Assembly: GCA_963835135.1 (NCBI GenBank) | Contig: CAWIEF010000002.1 | Location: 620,001 to 684,000 of the forward strand | Source of the DNA: JAVVHH01 sp963835135 | Lineage (GTDB): Bacteria; Pseudomonadota; Alphaproteobacteria; Acetobacterales; Acetobacteraceae | Direction of reading: 5' to 3' | DNA length: 64,000 bases | In this document: positions 17,618 to 26,121 of the stretch, piece after piece | How positions within the stretch are numbered: position 1 is the first letter of the stretch | Layout: every line of letters begins with the position of its first letter | Program-made: the position numbers and the translations under genes | The notes under the pieces: model-generated | Databases searched by the model: none | What the model was told of the DNA's origin: nothing | What the model saw: the letters and a program-made list of their open reading frames with translations, nothing else

Positions 17618-19236
17618 AGCAGCTCCCGGTGCGCGATGGCCTTCGGGCTCAGGCCCTCCGGTTTGAGACGAACGACCGCGATGATCACCAGCCCGTAGAT
17701 GAGATAGCGGTATTCGCCCAGGTCGCGCAGCACTTCCGGGGCGCCGATCAGGGCGGCGGCACCGACCGCAACGCCGGGCAGGCTGCCGATGCCGCCCACG
17801 ACCAGGATCGCCAGCACGTTGATCGAGACCAGGAGCTGGAAGCTCTGCGGGAACACCGAGCCGACCATGCCGGCGAAGATGCCGCCCGCCAGCCCTGCGA
17901 ACGCCGCGCCCATCGTGTAGGCCGACAGCTTGACCCGCACCAGCGCGATACCGAGCGCCTGCGCCACGTCCTCGTCCTCGCGCACTGCGAGCCAGCGGCG
18001 GCCGAGCCCGGAGTGCTGCACGCGCCAGGCGATGAACCCGGCGCCCGCGGTGAGGCAGGCGGTCATGTAGAAGAGCTGCGTCGGCGAGCTGAGCACGATC
18101 CCGAACAGCGCCGGCTTGGGTAGGTTCACGATGCCCTGCGCACCGCCCAGCATCGGCTTGAGCATGTCGGACAGCACCAGCACGCGGATGATCTCGCCCA
18201 AGCCGAGCGTCGCGATCGCCAGGTAGTCCCCCCGGACCTTCAGCACCGGCAGTCCGAACAGGAACCCCGAGGCGGCCGCGGCGATGATTGCGACCGGCAG
18301 CGCTGCGAAGAACGGCATCAGCCCGCCGTTGCCGGACGGCCCCGCCGTCAGCAGCGCGACGGTGTAGGCGCCGACCGCGAAGAAGGCGACGAAGCCAAGA
18401 TCGACTAGCCCGGCCAAGCCTAGTTCGATGTTCAGCCCGAGCCCCATCAGCGTGTAAAGACAGACCAGCATCATGACCTGCGCCACGAAATCGTTGGTCA
18501 GCGCGGGCAGCGCGAGCAGCAGCAGCAGGCCCAGCAGCTTGGCCCCGAGCTTGACGGCGCGCGGAAGGCGGGCGAACGACGCCGCACCGGGCCGCACGGT
18601 CACCAGTGCGCCGATCGCGGCCGATGCCACAGCCCCGGCCGGCAGCAGCCCGTCATAGCTGAAGCCCCACTCGTCGACCCCGCCGGCGCCGGCCAGGATA
18701 CTTCGGATCAGCTCCCGCAGCAGCCCGGCCACGACGACTCCGCCCAGCGCGCCGAGGAGGATGCGGCGCAGCAGCATCGGCATCACGATCAGCGCTGCGC
18801 CCAAACCCGCCGCACAGAACCCGGCCACCGCCAGCAGCGTCGCCGCCTCCGTATCCGCCAGGCCGAAGCCGATGCGGTTGAGCGTGACCGGCGTGAGCGA
18901 GACCAGCATCCAGCGCAGGTTCGCCGCCCGCGCGGCAGCCACGAGCGCGATCAGCAGCGCGCCGGCCGCCGCGCCGGCGAGGGCGGCGGCCAAGACGGTT
19001 GGCCAGGCCGGGTTGCGCCGGGTCACCATCGCCCCGCCGCCCATCGCGATGGCCAGCAGCAGCGCGTGTCCGATATCCAGCACGCCGACGACGAGTGCCT
19101 TGTTGCTGAACTGGCCGAACAAGCCGATCATCACGGTAAATGCGCAGGCGGCGATGACCGAAAGCGTCATGGCGGCGTAGTGCTGCAGCGCCACCGGAAT
19201 GGCGATCGGGCGTGCCACCGCCAGCGCCTCGCCCAT
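17614..19236 (-). CDS. livM: ABC transporter permease LivM with long N-terminal membrane extension
   Basis: 540-residue inner-membrane permease. The LivM core (from ~residue 235, TNDFVAQVMMLVCLYTLMGLGLNIELGLAGLVDLG) contains the GDYLAIATLGLGEIIRVLVLSDM loop that contacts the ATPase and ends normally. The first ~230 residues add several extra hydrophobic helices (for example LSVIAACAFTVMIGLF, VLAAALAGAAAGALLIALVAAA, LLGALGGVVVAGLL), so it is far longer than the usual ~300-420. ATG 19236 overlaps the livH stop (TGATG). Whether the extra helices are a fused permease-like module or a lineage-specific extension is not clear. Confidence 0.92.
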   Translation of the reverse strand: MGEALAVARPIAIPVALQHYAAMTLSVIAACAFTVMIGLFGQFSNKALVVGVLDIGHALLLAIAMGGGAMVTRRNPAWPTVLAAALAGAAAGALLIALVAAARAANLRWMLVSLTPVTLNRIGFGLADTEAATLLAVAGFCAAGLGAALIVMPMLLRRILLGALGGVVVAGLLRELIRSILAGAGGVDEWGFSYDGLLPAGAVASAAIGALVTVRPGAASFARLPRAVKLGAKLLGLLLLLALPALTNDFVAQVMMLVCLYTLMGLGLNIELGLAGLVDLGFVAFFAVGAYTVALLTAGPSGNGGLMPFFAALPVAIIAAAASGFLFGLPVLKVRGDYLAIATLGLGEIIRVLVLSDMLKPMLGGAQGIVNLPKPALFGIVLSSPTQLFYMTACLTAGAGFIAWRVQHSGLGRRWLAVREDEDVAQALGIALVRVKLSAYTMGAAFAGLAGGIFAGMVGSVFPQSFQLLVSINVLAILVVGGIGSLPGVAVGAAALIGAPEVLRDLGEYRYLIYGLVIIAVVRLKPEGLSPKAIAHRELL

Positions 19237-20303
19237 CAGGCGCGCGTCGTCGACAGGCGCTCGCCCAACAGGCCGCGCGGACGGAAGATCAGCACCATCA
19301 CCAGCATCGTGTAGGCGATCGCATCGCGCAGCTGGTACGGCGACTGCACGCCAAGCCCCTCGAGGAACGCCGCCGGCCCGAGGCTCTCGACCAGCCCGAG
19401 CGCGAACCCTCCGAGCATGGCGCCGGGAATGTTGCCGATGCCCCCGAGCACGGCCGCGCCGAACCCTTTTACGCCGAGGAAGAAGCCCAGGAAGAACGAG
19501 ATCTGCTTGAACACCAGCCCGTAGAGCAGCCCGGCGATCCCAGCCAGCGCGCCGCCGAGCGCGAAGGTGAACACGATCACCCGGTCCACGTTGATCCCCA
19601 TCAGGGTCGCGGCATCCTTGTCTTCGGCGACCGCGCGCATGGCGGTTCCGACCTTGGTCCGCATCACGATCAGGGTCAGCACCACCATGGTCAGCACCGC
19701 GGCGAGCACCACCACGATCTGCGCCCGCGGCACGGAGACGCCGCCGAATGCCACCAGGCCATCGATCCCCGGCATGGACGGGAATGCCTTGTTCTGCGCC
19801 CCGAACATGCCTCGGGCCGAGTATTCCAGCACGAACGAGACGCCCAACGTGCTGATCAACGGCGCCAGCGATCGGCCGCGGCGGAACGGGCGGTAGGCGA
19901 TGCGCTCGACCAGGATCGCGATCCCGGCCGACACGCCGATGCACATCACCGTGGCGATGCCGAAGCTCAGGGCCGGGTCGGTGCTCAGGATGCCGGCACG
20001 GTTGCAGGCGAGTAACGAGAAGCATGACGCGTACGCGCCGAACATGAACACGTCGCCATGGGCGAAGTTCACCATCCGCAAGATGCCGAACACCATGGTG
20101 TAGCCCAGCGCGATCAGGGCGTAGATCGCGCCGATGGTCAGGCCGAAGGCGAGGAAGGAGAACCAATCCCCCCGGCCATACCGGGGGTGAAGGAGACCGG
20201 CGATGAAGCCGGTGCCCACCACCGCCACGACCAGGACGCGTAGACCGAGCAGAAACCAGTCGACCGCGGTTGCCCGCCGCAGCCAGTCCTGCACCACCGT
20301 CAA
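19236..20303 (-). CDS. livH: ABC transporter permease LivH
   Basis: 355-residue integral membrane subunit. The LivH signature is visible: LTIGAIYALIALGYTMVFGILRMVNFAHGDVFMFGAY near residue 50, the TLGVSFVLEYSARG helix, the cytoplasmic loop RTKVGTAMRAVAEDKDAATLMGINVDRVI and the C-terminal GFGAAVLGGIGNIPGAMLGGFALGLVESL. An extra N-terminal helix (LGLRVLVVAVVGTGFIAGLL) precedes the usual start of the family. It follows livK by 10 bases and overlaps livM by one base. Confidence 0.94.
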   Translation of the reverse strand: MTVVQDWLRRATAVDWFLLGLRVLVVAVVGTGFIAGLLHPRYGRGDWFSFLAFGLTIGAIYALIALGYTMVFGILRMVNFAHGDVFMFGAYASCFSLLACNRAGILSTDPALSFGIATVMCIGVSAGIAILVERIAYRPFRRGRSLAPLISTLGVSFVLEYSARGMFGAQNKAFPSMPGIDGLVAFGGVSVPRAQIVVVLAAVLTMVVLTLIVMRTKVGTAMRAVAEDKDAATLMGINVDRVIVFTFALGGALAGIAGLLYGLVFKQISFFLGFFLGVKGFGAAVLGGIGNIPGAMLGGFALGLVESLGPAAFLEGLGVQSPYQLRDAIAYTMLVMVLIFRPRGLLGERLSTTRA

Positions 20304-20313
20304 GGCGCGGGCG

Positions 20314-21582
20314 CTACGGGAAGACCTTCTTCGGGTTGGTCCCGAGCTTGAACGTGGAGGGGTCGCCGCTGCTGTATTCGAACACGGCGAAATGGGACGA
20401 GCCGCAATCGCCGAACTCGTCGCAGCTGAGCTTGCCGGTCAGGCCGTCCATGTCGGTCGTGTGCATCAGCGCGTCGCGCAGGGCCTTGCGACCGATATAG
20501 GTGTCGCCGGCAGCATCGGTCTTGGCCACCTTCTCAATGGCCAGCATGATCGCCAGCGCCGAGTCGTAGCCGTTGGCGTGGAAGCCGGCGATCGGGTCTT
20601 CTCCGTATTTCGTCTTGTACTTCGCCACGAACGCCGGATACTGGGAGCCCATCAGCGATGGGTCGTTGTCGATGCCGGTCAGGCGATAGCCGACCGCCGC
20701 GTCGCCCGCCGCCTCGAGGAAAGAGGGCGCGAGCACCGCATCGGTGCCGAGCACCGCGACGCCGGCCATGCTCGGGATCTCCTTGGCCTGCCGCACGAGA
20801 TAGGCCGAGACGCCGACGAAGTCGGGCGCGAAGATCAACTCGGGCTTTGCTGTGCCGATGCGGGTCAGCACCGGGCGCAGGTCTGTGTCGGTCGGCGAGA
20901 CGGCTTCGGCCGCGACGATTGTGCCGCCGGCAGCCTTGAACTTGGTGGCGAAGGTATCGGCTAATTGTTGCGCATACAGGCTGCCATCGTGCAACGTGGC
21001 GACCTTCGCCACTTTCAGGCCTTGGGCGTATTTTACGGCCGCGGCGGCGCCGTTCAGGTCGTTGTAGACGAAGCGCACGAAGCCCTGCAGCCCGGCGGCA
21101 CGATCGGGTGCGGTCAGGGCGGGCGCGGTCGCGGCGGGCGCAGCCATCGGGATGCCGGCGTTCCACAGCACCGGTGCGCCGCCCCGCGATTCGGAGGAGC
21201 AGGTCGTTCCGACCACGGCCACGATCTGCTTGTTCGCGGCAATGCGCGTGGCCGCCGTTTGACCGCCTTCCACGCTGCATTGGCCGTCCTCGGGCAGGTA
21301 TTTGATCGGGTGCCCTGCCAGCACGTTCTTGTGGTCGTCGAACGCGATCTCCGCGCCGCGGGACGCATCGACGCCGAGCGACAAGTCCGGCCCGGACAGC
21401 ACGAGCAGAGCGCCGATCAGCACAGGCTGGCCCTTGGCGATCTTGAGCACTCCGACATCGTCGGTCACCGGCCCGAGAGTTTCCGCGCGGAGCGGCCCGG
21501 CGGTTGGCGCGGTGAGCATCGTTGCCGCGAGGCAGGTAACGGCGAGGCTGCGTGTGAGCGAGCGGTGCAGAGCTATGGTCAT
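20314..21582 (-). CDS. livK: Periplasmic amino-acid-type binding protein of the Liv importer
   Basis: 422-residue type I periplasmic binding protein (Leu/Ile/Val or amide/urea binding superfamily). It has a Sec signal (ALHRSLTRSLAVTCLAATMLTAPTAGPLRAE) with cleavage after LRA. The mature part begins with beta-strand QPVLIGALLVLSGPDLSLG and has the VGTTCSSES ligand loop. Ligand class is not determined. ATG 21582 has AGGAG about 11 bases upstream. A -24/-12 promoter match lies in the 82-base gap before it, and the gene heads livKHMGF. Confidence 0.9.
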   Translation of the reverse strand: MTIALHRSLTRSLAVTCLAATMLTAPTAGPLRAETLGPVTDDVGVLKIAKGQPVLIGALLVLSGPDLSLGVDASRGAEIAFDDHKNVLAGHPIKYLPEDGQCSVEGGQTAATRIAANKQIVAVVGTTCSSESRGGAPVLWNAGIPMAAPAATAPALTAPDRAAGLQGFVRFVYNDLNGAAAAVKYAQGLKVAKVATLHDGSLYAQQLADTFATKFKAAGGTIVAAEAVSPTDTDLRPVLTRIGTAKPELIFAPDFVGVSAYLVRQAKEIPSMAGVAVLGTDAVLAPSFLEAAGDAAVGYRLTGIDNDPSLMGSQYPAFVAKYKTKYGEDPIAGFHANGYDSALAIMLAIEKVAKTDAAGDTYIGRKALRDALMHTTDMDGLTGKLSCDEFGDCGSSHFAVFEYSSGDPSTFKLGTNPKKVFP

Positions 21583-21637
21583 GGTTGGCCAGATCTCCTG
21601 ACCGTTGCCGGAATGGGAACGGTTTTCGTTTATAGAC

Positions 21638-21652
21638 GCAAACCACATGCCA
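21638..21652 (-). promoter_or_regulatory. Candidate sigma-54 (-24/-12) promoter for livKHMGF
   Basis: On the minus strand TGGCATG (21652-21646), four bases, then TTGC (21641-21638) match the RpoN consensus TGGCACG-N4-TTGC at 10 of 11 defined positions, with the required GG-N10-GC spacing. Transcription would start about 12 bases on, leaving a leader of ~45 bases before the livK ATG. A TATAAA hexamer at 21634-21629 could alternatively be a sigma-70 -10 box, but no good -35 is correctly spaced. No enhancer-binding regulator is encoded nearby. Confidence 0.5.
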
Positions 21653-21664
21653 AAAGCGACCGAC

Positions 21665-23008
21665 TTAGTGTTCGGCCAGCATCTCCCGCAACGTTCGGGC
21701 GCGGTACTCGGTGCGGAACCGGCCGCGGCGCTGCAACTCCGGGACCAGGAGTGCCACGATCGCCTGCAGATCGCCCGGAAGCGACACGATGTGCCCCAAC
21801 ATGAAGCCGCCGCGGCTGCCGGTCGCTTCGAACGTCTCCTCCAGCCGGTCTGCCATCTGGGAGGCGGTGCCGGCGATCGTCGTGTCCCAGCCCGTGGCGT
21901 TGCGCACGCCGTGGTGCAGGAACTCGTCGCGCGTGATCTCGGTCTCCGGGCCGAGGCGCACCGAGAGGTCGCGCACGAAGCCGGCAGGCGAGGCGTTGGC
22001 TGCCACGATCTCGGCATGCAGGTCGCCCAGCGTGAAGCGCGCGGGCAGGGTCGAGAAATCATAGCCGGCGTTGTAGGAGAGATAGGCGCCGACAGCCTCG
22101 GATGGAATGGCGGTGAGCAGCCTGTCGCGTTGCGCCCGGGCGTCGCGCTCGGTTTCGGCCACCACGATCGGTGTCTGCCATAGGATTCCGACGGAGGCCG
22201 GGTCGCGGCCGAGCGCCACGAGGGCGTCGTCCAGCGCCGCGCGCTGGGCGACCTGGAGCGGGAGGGCCATGTCGGCGCCGAACACGTGGTCGGCGACATA
22301 GGCCGAGGCGCGGATGCCGCGGGCCGAGCCGCCGGCCTGGATCAGCACTGGGCGGCCCTGGGGCGAGGGCGGCGTATTCAGCGGGCCCTTCACCTTGAAG
22401 AAGCGGCCGACATGGTTGACGTCGTGCACCTTGGAGGGCTCGCCGACGCGGCCGGTGGCGGGGTCCCACAGCATGGTGTCGGGCTCGGCGCTGTCCCACA
22501 GAATGCGGCAGACATCGACGAACTCCTCCATGCGGTCGTAGCGGCTGGAGTGCTCCATCAATTCGTCGAAGCCGAAATTGGCGGCGTCGGCGGGGCGAGT
22601 CGAGGTGACGAGGTTCATCGCGATGCGCCCGCCGGTGACGTGGTCGAGCGAGTTCATCAGCCGCGCCGTGTAGTAGGGATGCATGAAGGTGGAGGAGTAG
22701 GTCAGCCCGTAGCCGATGTGCTTGGTGACGCGCGACATCGCGACCATGATCGGGTTGAGGTCCTGCCGTGGCCAGTTGACGCCCCATTCGATGGCGGCGT
22801 CGCGCGAGCCGCGCCAGGAGTCCGGCACGCCGGTGCCGTCGCCGGAGAAGATCATGTCGAGGCAGCCGCGCTCGGCCAGGCGCGCCACGTCCTCGTACAT
22901 CGTCACGTCCGGGAACGTGCGGCCCGGCCAGGCTCCCGGCATCCGCCAGCGGCCGCCCATGTGGCAGTAGGAGAAGTCGAACCCGAGATGCATCCGCGGC
23001 TTGGTCAT
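21665..23008 (-). CDS. FMN-dependent bacterial-luciferase-like monooxygenase, NtaA/SnaA/DszA (EmoA) family
   Basis: 447-residue two-component flavin monooxygenase using reduced FMN from a separate reductase. It has the TIM-barrel start MHLGFDFSYCHMGGRW, YGLTYSSTFMHPYYTARLMNSLDHVTGGRIAMNLVTS (family signature), NFGFDELMEHSSRYDRMEEFVDVCRILWDS and GRPVLIQAGGSARGIRASAYVADHVFG. Family members cleave C-N or C-S bonds of nitrilotriacetate, EDTA, sulfones or pristinamycin precursors. Its ATG overlaps the stop of the neighbouring homologue (ATGA), so the two are co-translated. No flavin reductase lies in the window. Confidence 0.9.
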   Translation of the reverse strand: MTKPRMHLGFDFSYCHMGGRWRMPGAWPGRTFPDVTMYEDVARLAERGCLDMIFSGDGTGVPDSWRGSRDAAIEWGVNWPRQDLNPIMVAMSRVTKHIGYGLTYSSTFMHPYYTARLMNSLDHVTGGRIAMNLVTSTRPADAANFGFDELMEHSSRYDRMEEFVDVCRILWDSAEPDTMLWDPATGRVGEPSKVHDVNHVGRFFKVKGPLNTPPSPQGRPVLIQAGGSARGIRASAYVADHVFGADMALPLQVAQRAALDDALVALGRDPASVGILWQTPIVVAETERDARAQRDRLLTAIPSEAVGAYLSYNAGYDFSTLPARFTLGDLHAEIVAANASPAGFVRDLSVRLGPETEITRDEFLHHGVRNATGWDTTIAGTASQMADRLEETFEATGSRGGFMLGHIVSLPGDLQAIVALLVPELQRRGRFRTEYRARTLREMLAEH

Positions 23009-24333
23009 GCGCGCACGCCGCGCAGGTGCTCGCGCAAGGTGCGGCCGGTGTAGTCCTTGCGGAACACGCCACGCTGTTGCAGCAGCGGCACAACGGCGCG
23101 GCTGAACTGCTCGAACATGCCGGGAAAGGTGGTCGGCGTCAGCACGAAGCCGTCGCAGGCGTGGTCCTCGAACAAATCTACCAACTGGTCGGCCACCATC
23201 TCGGGCGTGCCGACCAGTTGCGGACACAGCTCGCTGGTGGCGAAGCGGCGCGCGGCCTCGCCCAGCGTCAGCCCCTCCGCCTTGGTGCCCTGCAGGATGA
23301 CGTCGAACGAACCGCGCGAGCCTTCCTCCTTCTCGAAGTCCGCGAGCGGCAGGTCGGGGTCGAACTTGGCCAGGTCGACGCCGATGTGGCCGGACATCTG
23401 CGCCAGGCCCAGCTGCGTGTCGACTAGGCTGTTGACGTGCTCGGCCCGCTCGCGCGCGATCGCCTCCGTCTCGCCCAGCACCACATCGATCGAGGGCAGC
23501 ACCACGCACTCCTCCGGTGCGCGGCCTCGGGCCGACATGCGCGCCTTGAAATCCTGGTAGAAGGCCTGCATGTCGGCCTTCTGGTGCTGCAGGGTGAAAA
23601 TGACTTCGGCCCAGCGGGCGCCGAAGGCGCGGCCGCGGTCGGAGCTGCCCGCCTGCATGATGACGGGGTGGCCCTGTGGGCAGCGTGGCGTGGTCAGCGG
23701 GCCGCGGGTGCGGATCCATTTGCCGGCATAGTCGACATAGTGGATCTTCGCGGGGTCGGCGAAGGCGCCAGCAGCTTTGTCGCCGAGCAGGGCGCCGTCC
23801 TCCCAGCTGTGCCACAGCGCAAGGCAGGCTTCGAGTACCTCGTCGGCCCGGTCATAGCGCTCGGCGCGGCCCGGCATCTCGTCGAAGCCGAAATTGCGCG
23901 CTTCCAGCGTGCTGGTGGAGGCGACCACGTTCCAGGCCGCCCGGCCGCCGCTCAGATGGTCCAAACTGCCGAGCATGCGGGCAATCTGATACGGGTGGTT
24001 GAAGGTCGAGGAATAGGTCAGGCCGAGGCCGATGTGCTTGGTGACCCGGGCCATCATTGGCAGCACGACGGCCGGGTCGAGAAGGCAGACCTGGCCGCCG
24101 CGTCCGACCATGGTATCGAAGCTGCCATCGTAGAGGTCGTAGAGGCCGAGGATGTCGGCAAAGAACAGCCCGTCGAACCGGCCCGCTTCGAGCACGCGGG
24201 CGATGTGCTCGTAGCGGGTCGGGCTAAGGATGTCGTCGACCGTCGACTCCGGATGCCGCCAGGCGCCGTGGTGATGACAAGTCGGGCCGGTCATCAGGAA
24301 GGCGATCAGGTGCATTTGCCGGTCGTCGCGCAT
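23005..24333 (-). CDS. FMN-dependent monooxygenase, NtaA/SnaA/DszA family, second copy
   Basis: 442 residues, a distant paralogue of the gene just downstream. Shared family blocks are GLGLTYSSTFNHPYQIARMLGSLDHLSGGRAAWNVVASTS, RNFGFDEMPGRAERYDRADEVLEACLALWHSW and GHPVIMQAGSSDRGRAFGARWAEVIFTLQ. The C-terminal GTPEMVADQLVDLFEDHACDGFVLTPTTFPG is also typical. It probably hydroxylates a carbon next to N or S, with FMNH2 supplied from elsewhere. It starts 3 bases after the stop of the family 5 binding-protein gene (24337-25950). Confidence 0.9.
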   Translation of the reverse strand: MRDDRQMHLIAFLMTGPTCHHHGAWRHPESTVDDILSPTRYEHIARVLEAGRFDGLFFADILGLYDLYDGSFDTMVGRGGQVCLLDPAVVLPMMARVTKHIGLGLTYSSTFNHPYQIARMLGSLDHLSGGRAAWNVVASTSTLEARNFGFDEMPGRAERYDRADEVLEACLALWHSWEDGALLGDKAAGAFADPAKIHYVDYAGKWIRTRGPLTTPRCPQGHPVIMQAGSSDRGRAFGARWAEVIFTLQHQKADMQAFYQDFKARMSARGRAPEECVVLPSIDVVLGETEAIARERAEHVNSLVDTQLGLAQMSGHIGVDLAKFDPDLPLADFEKEEGSRGSFDVILQGTKAEGLTLGEAARRFATSELCPQLVGTPEMVADQLVDLFEDHACDGFVLTPTTFPGMFEQFSRAVVPLLQQRGVFRKDYTGRTLREHLRGVRA

Positions 24334-24336
24334 GGA

Positions 24337-25950
24337 CTAGGCCCAGTGCCAGGCGGCGAGGTTCCAGGTGTTGAGGCGGACGTTGATATCGGGCTCGTAG
24401 CCCTGCAGTTTCGCCTTGGTGCCCTCGATCAGCGCATACTGGTGCTGCGGCAGAAAGGCGAGGTCCTCGCGCAAGACGGCCTGCAGCTTCTGGTAGATCG
24501 GGATCCGTTTGGCGCGGTCGAGTTCGGCGGCGCCTTGCTGCAGCAAACGGTCCACCTCGGGGTTGGCGTATTGCATCGTGTTCTGGCCGCCGCCGGTCTT
24601 GGCGGCGATTTCGCTGCTGGCGAAGTAATTCGATGCGTCCGGGTCGGGTCCGACCATGAAGTTGATGCCGACGATCGCGGTCTCGAACTTCGAAAGGATC
24701 CAATAGTCGCTCCACATGACCGCCGGGGGCAGGTTCTTGATGGTCATGTCGATACCGATCGACTTGAAGTCCTGCTGCAGGAGCTGCTGCACCTGTTCGC
24801 GAAGGTGATTGCCGGCGGTGGTCGAGTTGGTGAAGGCGAGTCGCACGCCGTTCTTCGCGCGGATGCCGTCGGCGCCGGGCGCCCAGCCGGCCGCGTCCAG
24901 CGTCTTCTTGGCCTTCTCGATGCTGTATTCGTGCTTGGGCAGGTTCGGGTTGTAGGCCCAGCTCTGCTGCGGCAGGTAGGTTTCCGATGGGGTCGGCACG
25001 CCGTAATAGAGCTGCTGGATGATGCTGTCCTTGTCATAGGCGTAGTAAATCGCCTGGCGAACGGCCTTTTCGGCAAATTGCGGCAGGCCGAGATTGAAGT
25101 AGAAGTTCTCGATCGAGGCGGTCGGAGCGGTGTAGATGGTGCGATCCCCGAGTGTCTTAGCCTCGGCGAAGTGGTCGGCCGAAATCCCCTGCAAGCCGAT
25201 ATAGTCGATGTCGCCGGTCCGGAACTGGGTGTAGAGCACGGTCAGGTCGGGGATGTATTTGAATATGGCGGTTTGCAGCAGGGGACCGTCGCCGAAATAA
25301 TCTTCGTTGGCGACGAGGGTGATGTGGTCGCCGGGCACGCGCTCTTTCCATTTGAACGGCCCGGTGCCGACCGGGCTCTCGGCATAGTGGCCGCCCACGA
25401 CCGGTTCAGTCTCGAGCTTGTGCTTGGGGACGATGAAGAACCAGGACAGGATGGAAAGGTATGGCGCGTAGGGGGTCTTCATCGTCCAGGTGATCCGGTC
25501 CGGCGCCGGTGTCTGGATGTTCTCGACGAGCTCGTGCCCGGCGCGGCTGTAGGCTGGGAAGTCCTTCATCGTCATGCTCTGCAATGAGAAGGCGACATCG
25601 GCCGAGGTGAACGGCGTGCCGTCGTGCCATTTGACGCCGGGGCGCAGTTTGATGGACCAGGTCAGCCCATCGGCCGACAGGCCGCCATTGGCGACGGACG
25701 GCACCTCGAGCGCGAGGCGCGGCAGCATTTCGCCGCTCGGCGCCACCGCCCAGAGCGGGCTGTAGACCGCGATGTTAACCCCGTCATCGACCTCGATGTG
25801 CGGGCGGCGCGGGTCGAATACGGTCGGCTCCTGCGAGAGCCCGATGACGACCTGGCCCGCGGGCTTCGGCTTGGACTCCGCTCGGCCGAGCGTGGGGGTG
25901 GCCCCGAGGGCGGCGGTGGTGACGAGCAGGCGACGGCGGGAGATGTTCAT
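24337..25950 (-). CDS. Periplasmic solute-binding protein, family 5 (DppA/OppA/NikA-like)
   Basis: 537-residue type II binding protein. The N-terminus MNISRRRLLVTTAALGATPTLGRAE carries a twin-arginine-like SRRRLL signal with AxA cleavage. Family 5 hallmarks follow: VIGLSQEPTVFDPRR, LSADGLTWSIKLRPGVKWHDGTPFTSADVAFSL, VGTGPFKWKERVPGDHITLVANEDYFGD and the C-terminal AVLREDLAFLPQHQYALIEG. It presumably serves the DppBCDF-like subunits encoded upstream in the transcription direction. Substrates in the family include peptides, opines, nickel and metal-chelate complexes. Confidence 0.9.
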   Translation of the reverse strand: MNISRRRLLVTTAALGATPTLGRAESKPKPAGQVVIGLSQEPTVFDPRRPHIEVDDGVNIAVYSPLWAVAPSGEMLPRLALEVPSVANGGLSADGLTWSIKLRPGVKWHDGTPFTSADVAFSLQSMTMKDFPAYSRAGHELVENIQTPAPDRITWTMKTPYAPYLSILSWFFIVPKHKLETEPVVGGHYAESPVGTGPFKWKERVPGDHITLVANEDYFGDGPLLQTAIFKYIPDLTVLYTQFRTGDIDYIGLQGISADHFAEAKTLGDRTIYTAPTASIENFYFNLGLPQFAEKAVRQAIYYAYDKDSIIQQLYYGVPTPSETYLPQQSWAYNPNLPKHEYSIEKAKKTLDAAGWAPGADGIRAKNGVRLAFTNSTTAGNHLREQVQQLLQQDFKSIGIDMTIKNLPPAVMWSDYWILSKFETAIVGINFMVGPDPDASNYFASSEIAAKTGGGQNTMQYANPEVDRLLQQGAAELDRAKRIPIYQKLQAVLREDLAFLPQHQYALIEGTKAKLQGYEPDINVRLNTWNLAAWHWA

Positions 25951-25981
25951 CGTATTTTCTCCTGTGAGGTTCGAGGCCGAG

Positions 25982-26080
25982 ATGAGCGAAGTTACTGTTT
26001 TGGACTATCTTCGCGAGCAGTTTGCGTTGTTGAGTGCAAAGCTCGACGCGATTATCGGGTGCGAGCACCCTCACCCCGGC
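25982..26080 (+). pseudogene. Possible 5' remnant of a small coiled-coil protein gene
   Basis: On the plus strand ATG 25982 starts MSEVTVLDYLREQFALLSAK and continues LDAIIGCE, a heptad-like amphipathic helix in locally AT-rich sequence. It runs straight into a dispersed palindromic repeat (26068 onward), after which the frame encodes only repeat and antisense sequence. This looks like the start of a small helical protein truncated by the repeat. The evidence is short and compositional only; it may also be non-coding. Confidence 0.3.
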
Positions 26081-26099
26081 CCTCTCCCGAAGGGAGAGG
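26068..26099. repeat. Dispersed palindromic repeat, copy 1
   Basis: The 22 bases at 26068-26089, beginning CCCTCACCCCGG, are identical to 29489-29510. The element ends in a hairpin with CCTCTCCC (26081-26088) pairing with GGGAGAGG (26092-26099). It lies in the 171-base gap between an FAD oxidase gene and a binding-protein gene, so it may stabilise or terminate mRNA. Confidence 0.7.
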
Positions 26100-26121
26100 C
26101 AAAAGCGAAGCGGATCAGGCG

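Noticed and set aside
19237..20166. Further N-terminal extension of LivM to 20166
   Set aside because: This part is an out-of-phase reading of livH; the ATG at 19236 overlapping the livH stop is the natural start.
23437..25587. 716-codon plus-strand open frame opposite the monooxygenase and binding-protein genes
   Set aside because: Composition and phase are those of an antisense shadow; the minus-strand proteins are strongly conserved.
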